From assembly GCF_035830635.1 (NCBI RefSeq), contig NZ_JAYMFI010000001.1:1-64000 (forward strand): 64,000 bases of DNA, read 5' to 3'. Below are positions 61,340 to 64,000 of this stretch, one piece after another (position 1 is the stretch's first letter; the number at the start of each line of letters is the position of its first letter). A model generated the notes under the pieces. That model had not been told where the DNA came from and ran no database searches. It saw only the letters and a list, made by a program, of their open reading frames with translations. The translations under genes and the position numbers were made by a program. The stretch comes from Adlercreutzia shanghongiae. GTDB taxonomy: Bacteria > Actinomycetota > Coriobacteriia > Coriobacteriales > Eggerthellaceae.

Positions 61340-62629
61340 ATGGCGCGCTACGCGGACCTCACGACGGCGGAATTGGAAGAGGAGCTCGCGCAGGTTCGCG
61401 AGCGCTATAGCGAGATGCAGGCCCGTGGTCTGGCGCTCAACATGGCCCGCGGCAAGCCGTCGGCGGCCCAGCTGGAACTGTCGCTTCCGATGCTCGATGT
61501 GCTCGATTCCTCCGCCAACCTGAGTGCCGAGGACGGCACCGACTGCCGCAACTACGGCGTGCTGGACGGCATTCCCGAGGCGAAGCGCCTCATGGCCACA
61601 TTGCTGGACGATGCGCCCGACAACGTCATCGTGCTGGGCAACGCCAGCCTCACGGCCATGTACGACGCCATGGCCCGCTATATGATGTTCGGCGCCCTGG
61701 GCAGTGAGCCCTGGGGCAAGCTTGACGCCGTGAAATGGCTCTGCCCCGTACCGGGCTACGATCGCCACTTCACCATCTGCGAGGCGCTGGGCATCCAGAT
61801 GATCCCCGTGCCCATGGACGAGAACGGGCCGGTCATGGACGAGGTGGAGCGCCTTGCGGCCGAGGACGCCGCCATCAAGGGCATCTGGTGCGTGCCGAAG
61901 TACTCGAACCCGTCGGGCGTCACCTACTCCGACGAGACGGTGCACCGCCTGGCGGCCATGGACTGCGCCGCGCCCGACTTCCGCATCTTCTGGGACAACG
62001 CCTACGCCGCGCACCACTTCTCCGACGACCCGGCCGAGCAGGACACGGTGCTCGATATCGCCGCCGCATGCGCCGAGGCGGGAAACCCCGACCGCTACCT
62101 GAAGTTCGGCTCCACCTCGAAGATCACCTTCCCCGGCGCCGGCGTGGCGGCCGTGGCCGCAAGCCCCGCCAACGTGGCCGAGGTCAAGCGCCACATGAAC
62201 GCCCAGGCCATCGGCCACGACAAGCTGAACCAGCTGCGCCACGCGCGCTTTCTGAAGGAGGGCGCGGGCCTGGCCGAGCACATGGCGGCCCACGGCGCGC
62301 TCATGAAGCCGAAGTTCGATCTGGTGGTGGAAAAGCTGGAAAGCGAGCTGGGCGAGGCCGCCATCGCCACCTGGACGAGTCCGCGCGGCGGCTACTTCGT
62401 GAGCTTCGAGGGGCCCGAGGGCACCGCCTCCCGCATTGTGGGCCTGGCCCGCGAGGCCGGTGTGACGATGACCGGCGCCGGCGCCACCTGGCCCTACGGC
62501 GACGACCCGGCCGACTCCAACATCCGCATCGCCCCGTCCCTGCCCCCGCTGGACGAGCTGGACGCCGCCATGGACGTGTTCTGCTGCTGCGTGAAGCTGG
62601 CGGCTTTGGAGAAGCTGCTGGAAGACTAG
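61340..62629 (+). CDS. PLP-dependent aminotransferase, aspartate aminotransferase Ic-like
   Basis: A 429-residue fold-type I enzyme. It opens with LALNMARGKPSAAQLELS, shows YSNPSGVTYSDETV, FWDNAYAAHHF and the PLP lysine in KFGSTSKITFPGAG (near residue 257), and ends SNIRIAPSLPPLDEL. It belongs to the MocR-like aminotransferase group with aspartate aminotransferase type Ic activity. GAAAGGA precedes the ATG at 61340. Divergent from putP. Confidence 0.9.
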   Translation: MARYADLTTAELEEELAQVRERYSEMQARGLALNMARGKPSAAQLELSLPMLDVLDSSANLSAEDGTDCRNYGVLDGIPEAKRLMATLLDDAPDNVIVLGNASLTAMYDAMARYMMFGALGSEPWGKLDAVKWLCPVPGYDRHFTICEALGIQMIPVPMDENGPVMDEVERLAAEDAAIKGIWCVPKYSNPSGVTYSDETVHRLAAMDCAAPDFRIFWDNAYAAHHFSDDPAEQDTVLDIAAACAEAGNPDRYLKFGSTSKITFPGAGVAAVAASPANVAEVKRHMNAQAIGHDKLNQLRHARFLKEGAGLAEHMAAHGALMKPKFDLVVEKLESELGEAAIATWTSPRGGYFVSFEGPEGTASRIVGLAREAGVTMTGAGATWPYGDDPADSNIRIAPSLPPLDELDAAMDVFCCCVKLAALEKLLED

Positions 62630-62661
62630 CGACCCCATCTGCGGAAGGGGCAGCGGAACAG

Positions 62662-64000
62662 CTATTGCCGGCCGCCCCAAATCAGGTCGATAAGCTCGTC
62701 CTTGCTCGCCACGCCGAGTTTTCCGTACATGCGGTAGCGATGGCTGTTGACCGTCTTCGGGGAAATGAAGAGCCTCTCCCCTATCGCCGTAGCGCTCATG
62801 CCGGCAGCGAAGAACGGCAGCAGCTCGGCCTCGCGGGCCGAGAGGCCGCAGGACTCGCTCAGCTCCGCACAGCGGGCGTCGACCGACTCGCGAAAGGGCG
62901 CCGAGGCCGACTCGTCGCCAGAGACCCCCACCTGCGGCATTTCGACGGTGCCGTAGGATTGTCCTCTGCGGGCCGTATACGCGAAGCCGATGAGGAACAG
63001 CAGGCCGAGGCAGGCCGCCAGCGCCATGGCGGCCCGGGCGATTCGGAGGCTCATCAGGCTGCCGACGAACGTGAAGAGGGCGAACAGGGCCAAGAAGTAC
63101 ACGAGAAGCGCGGTGCCCGCGAAGCCGGGGAATCGCGGCGAGCGGTCGAGCAGCAGGGAGCACGCCCATATGACCGAAAGAAAGCCGAACTCGGACATGG
63201 CGGCCACGCTGTACTCGAAGGGCGTGGGGGCGACGGCATAGCAGGCGATGAGCACGATGGCGAGCGAGAGCGGCAGGGCAGAGGCAAGGAGCAGCGCGTC
63301 GCCGCTGCGCGTCCGCACCCAGGCGACGCGCAAGCACAGCAGCATGAACACAGCTGCAAGCGACCCGATAAAGAACGGGAGCGGCTCGGCGCGCGCGTCA
63401 TAGAAGGGGTTGAGGCTCCACGAGCCCCCGAGGCTCATCGCGCACGCCAGGCAGACGAGGAGCACCGGCGCGGCGGAGCGAAGCGACGAGGCGAACAGCC
63501 CGGGCAACGAGGAATCGCGCTCCTGCTGTACGCCGAGCGCGGCCTCGAAAGGGGTGGATACGGCATCTTCGGCACGATCGGCGCTAAGGCCAGACGACAG
63601 CCCGAGAGAGCTCTCCGCCGACGGAGCGAGATGCACGTTTCGAAAAGCATTTTGCCCCACGACGATTCCCGAGAAGGTCAGGGGAAGCCCCAGGGCGCCG
63701 ACGCCGAGGTGGTACAGCAGAGGCAGCCCGTGAAGCAGGACGGCCATACCGCCGGCAATGCCGAAGGCGATGGCGGCGGCGGAAAGCGCCTCGGCGAATC
63801 CGAGGGGCTGGCAACGCGCCATGAGGAAGAACTGCGCCATGCACGTCGCACCCAAGCCGAGAGACACGGGAAGCGACGCCACGTCGCCGCACACGAGCGC
63901 CACGGCCAGAAGGGCGGCGGGGGCAATGGCCGCGACGGCGGCCACGCACTGCTGACCGCCCCTCGGCCGCAGGCGCACGAGGGCCATGCAGCAAAGGGCG
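62662..64000 (-). CDS. Membrane LuxR-type transcriptional regulator, 5' end outside the window
   Basis: At least 441 residues with about 11 hydrophobic segments and a C-terminal LuxR helix-turn-helix (LSAREAELLPFFAAGMSATAI, in parts, and FISPKTVNSHRYRMYGKL). The frame stays open to the window edge, and by comparison with the regulator at 56490 about 70 N-terminal residues are missing, so the ATG at 63987 is probably internal. Its target genes are likely beyond the window. Convergent with the aminotransferase. Confidence 0.85.
   Translation of the reverse strand, partial: ALCCMALVRLRPRGGQQCVAAVAAIAPAALLAVALVCGDVASLPVSLGLGATCMAQFFLMARCQPLGFAEALSAAAIAFGIAGGMAVLLHGLPLLYHLGVGALGLPLTFSGIVVGQNAFRNVHLAPSAESSLGLSSGLSADRAEDAVSTPFEAALGVQQERDSSLPGLFASSLRSAAPVLLVCLACAMSLGGSWSLNPFYDARAEPLPFFIGSLAAVFMLLCLRVAWVRTRSGDALLLASALPLSLAIVLIACYAVAPTPFEYSVAAMSEFGFLSVIWACSLLLDRSPRFPGFAGTALLVYFLALFALFTFVGSLMSLRIARAAMALAACLGLLFLIGFAYTARRGQSYGTVEMPQVGVSGDESASAPFRESVDARCAELSESCGLSAREAELLPFFAAGMSATAIGERLFISPKTVNSHRYRMYGKLGVASKDELIDLIWGGRQ

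Noticed and set aside
61274..63337. A 687-residue minus-strand frame over the aminotransferase
   Set aside because: Antisense shadow of a clear PLP enzyme; composition is His/Gly/Val/Arg-biased and no motif is recognisable.

Overview
The window is GC-rich bacterial chromosome. It best fits the Coriobacteriia, most likely an Eggerthellaceae member (Eggerthella/Gordonibacter/Adlercreutzia-like). Reasons: Tat-exported FAD reductases, one paired with a small multihaem cytochrome lipoprotein; LuxR-type regulators with a large multi-membrane-span N-terminal domain; an actinobacterial division set (SepF, DivIVA, YggT, no FtsA); and a DNPR motif in MurE that points to meso-diaminopimelate peptidoglycan. 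The family is inferred from gene content; no rRNA or marker search was possible.

Layout. 0.4-2.7 kb: cca and a TauE-like permease. 2.7-3.2 kb: a tRNA operon, Gln followed by three tandem copies of tRNA-Glu. 3.3-6.3 kb: a respiratory module of a Tat flavoprotein, a trihaem lipoprotein and a TetR regulator, with two palindromes on the flavoprotein promoter. 6.4-11.2 kb: thiamine genes (thiN, a TPP riboswitch, thiC, thiE, a cysteine hydrolase, thiD). 11.3-11.7 kb: RNase P RNA. 11.9-33.9 kb: an almost unbroken minus-strand division and cell-wall (dcw) cluster. Read in the direction of transcription it runs mraZ, rsmH, ftsL-like, ftsI, murE, murF, mraY, murD, ftsW, murG, murC, murB, ftsQ, a DUF4143 ATPase, ftsZ, pgeF, yggS, sepF, yggT, divIVA. 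Five phased TGGG boxes cover the mraZ promoter.

34-41 kb: xerD, asparaginase, a TRIC-family channel, a DUF1846 protein, a DUF1269 protein and pyrG. 41-43.7 kb: a compositionally different patch with an ECF sigma factor and a membrane partner, divergent from small secreted proteins, one of which is split by a G7 tract. 43.8-47.8 kb: map, murJ and nadK. 47.8-52.3 kb: a translation/transcription cluster in the order tRNA-Tyr, tRNA-Thr, tRNA-Met, tuf, rpmG, tRNA-Trp, secE, nusG, rplK, rplA, driven by a near-consensus promoter. 52.6-53.8 kb: an exported NlpC/P60 hydrolase. 54.2-58.0 kb: a second Tat flavoprotein, a lipoprotein, divergent from a multi-TM LuxR regulator with a palindrome between them. 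58.1-64 kb: an FprA flavoprotein, PutP, a PLP aminotransferase and a second LuxR regulator cut by the window edge.

How it works together. The core of the window builds and divides the cell wall, and several of its membrane proteins carry Arg/Gly/Ser-rich cytoplasmic tails while SepF carries an acidic Tyr-rich one. The accessory genes suggest anaerobic respiration with unidentified organic electron acceptors, each reductase beside its own regulator. The most interesting signals are small: paired operators, competing hairpins ahead of putP, long inverted repeats, a possible phase-variable homopolymer, and a shared motif in a divergent ECF locus.
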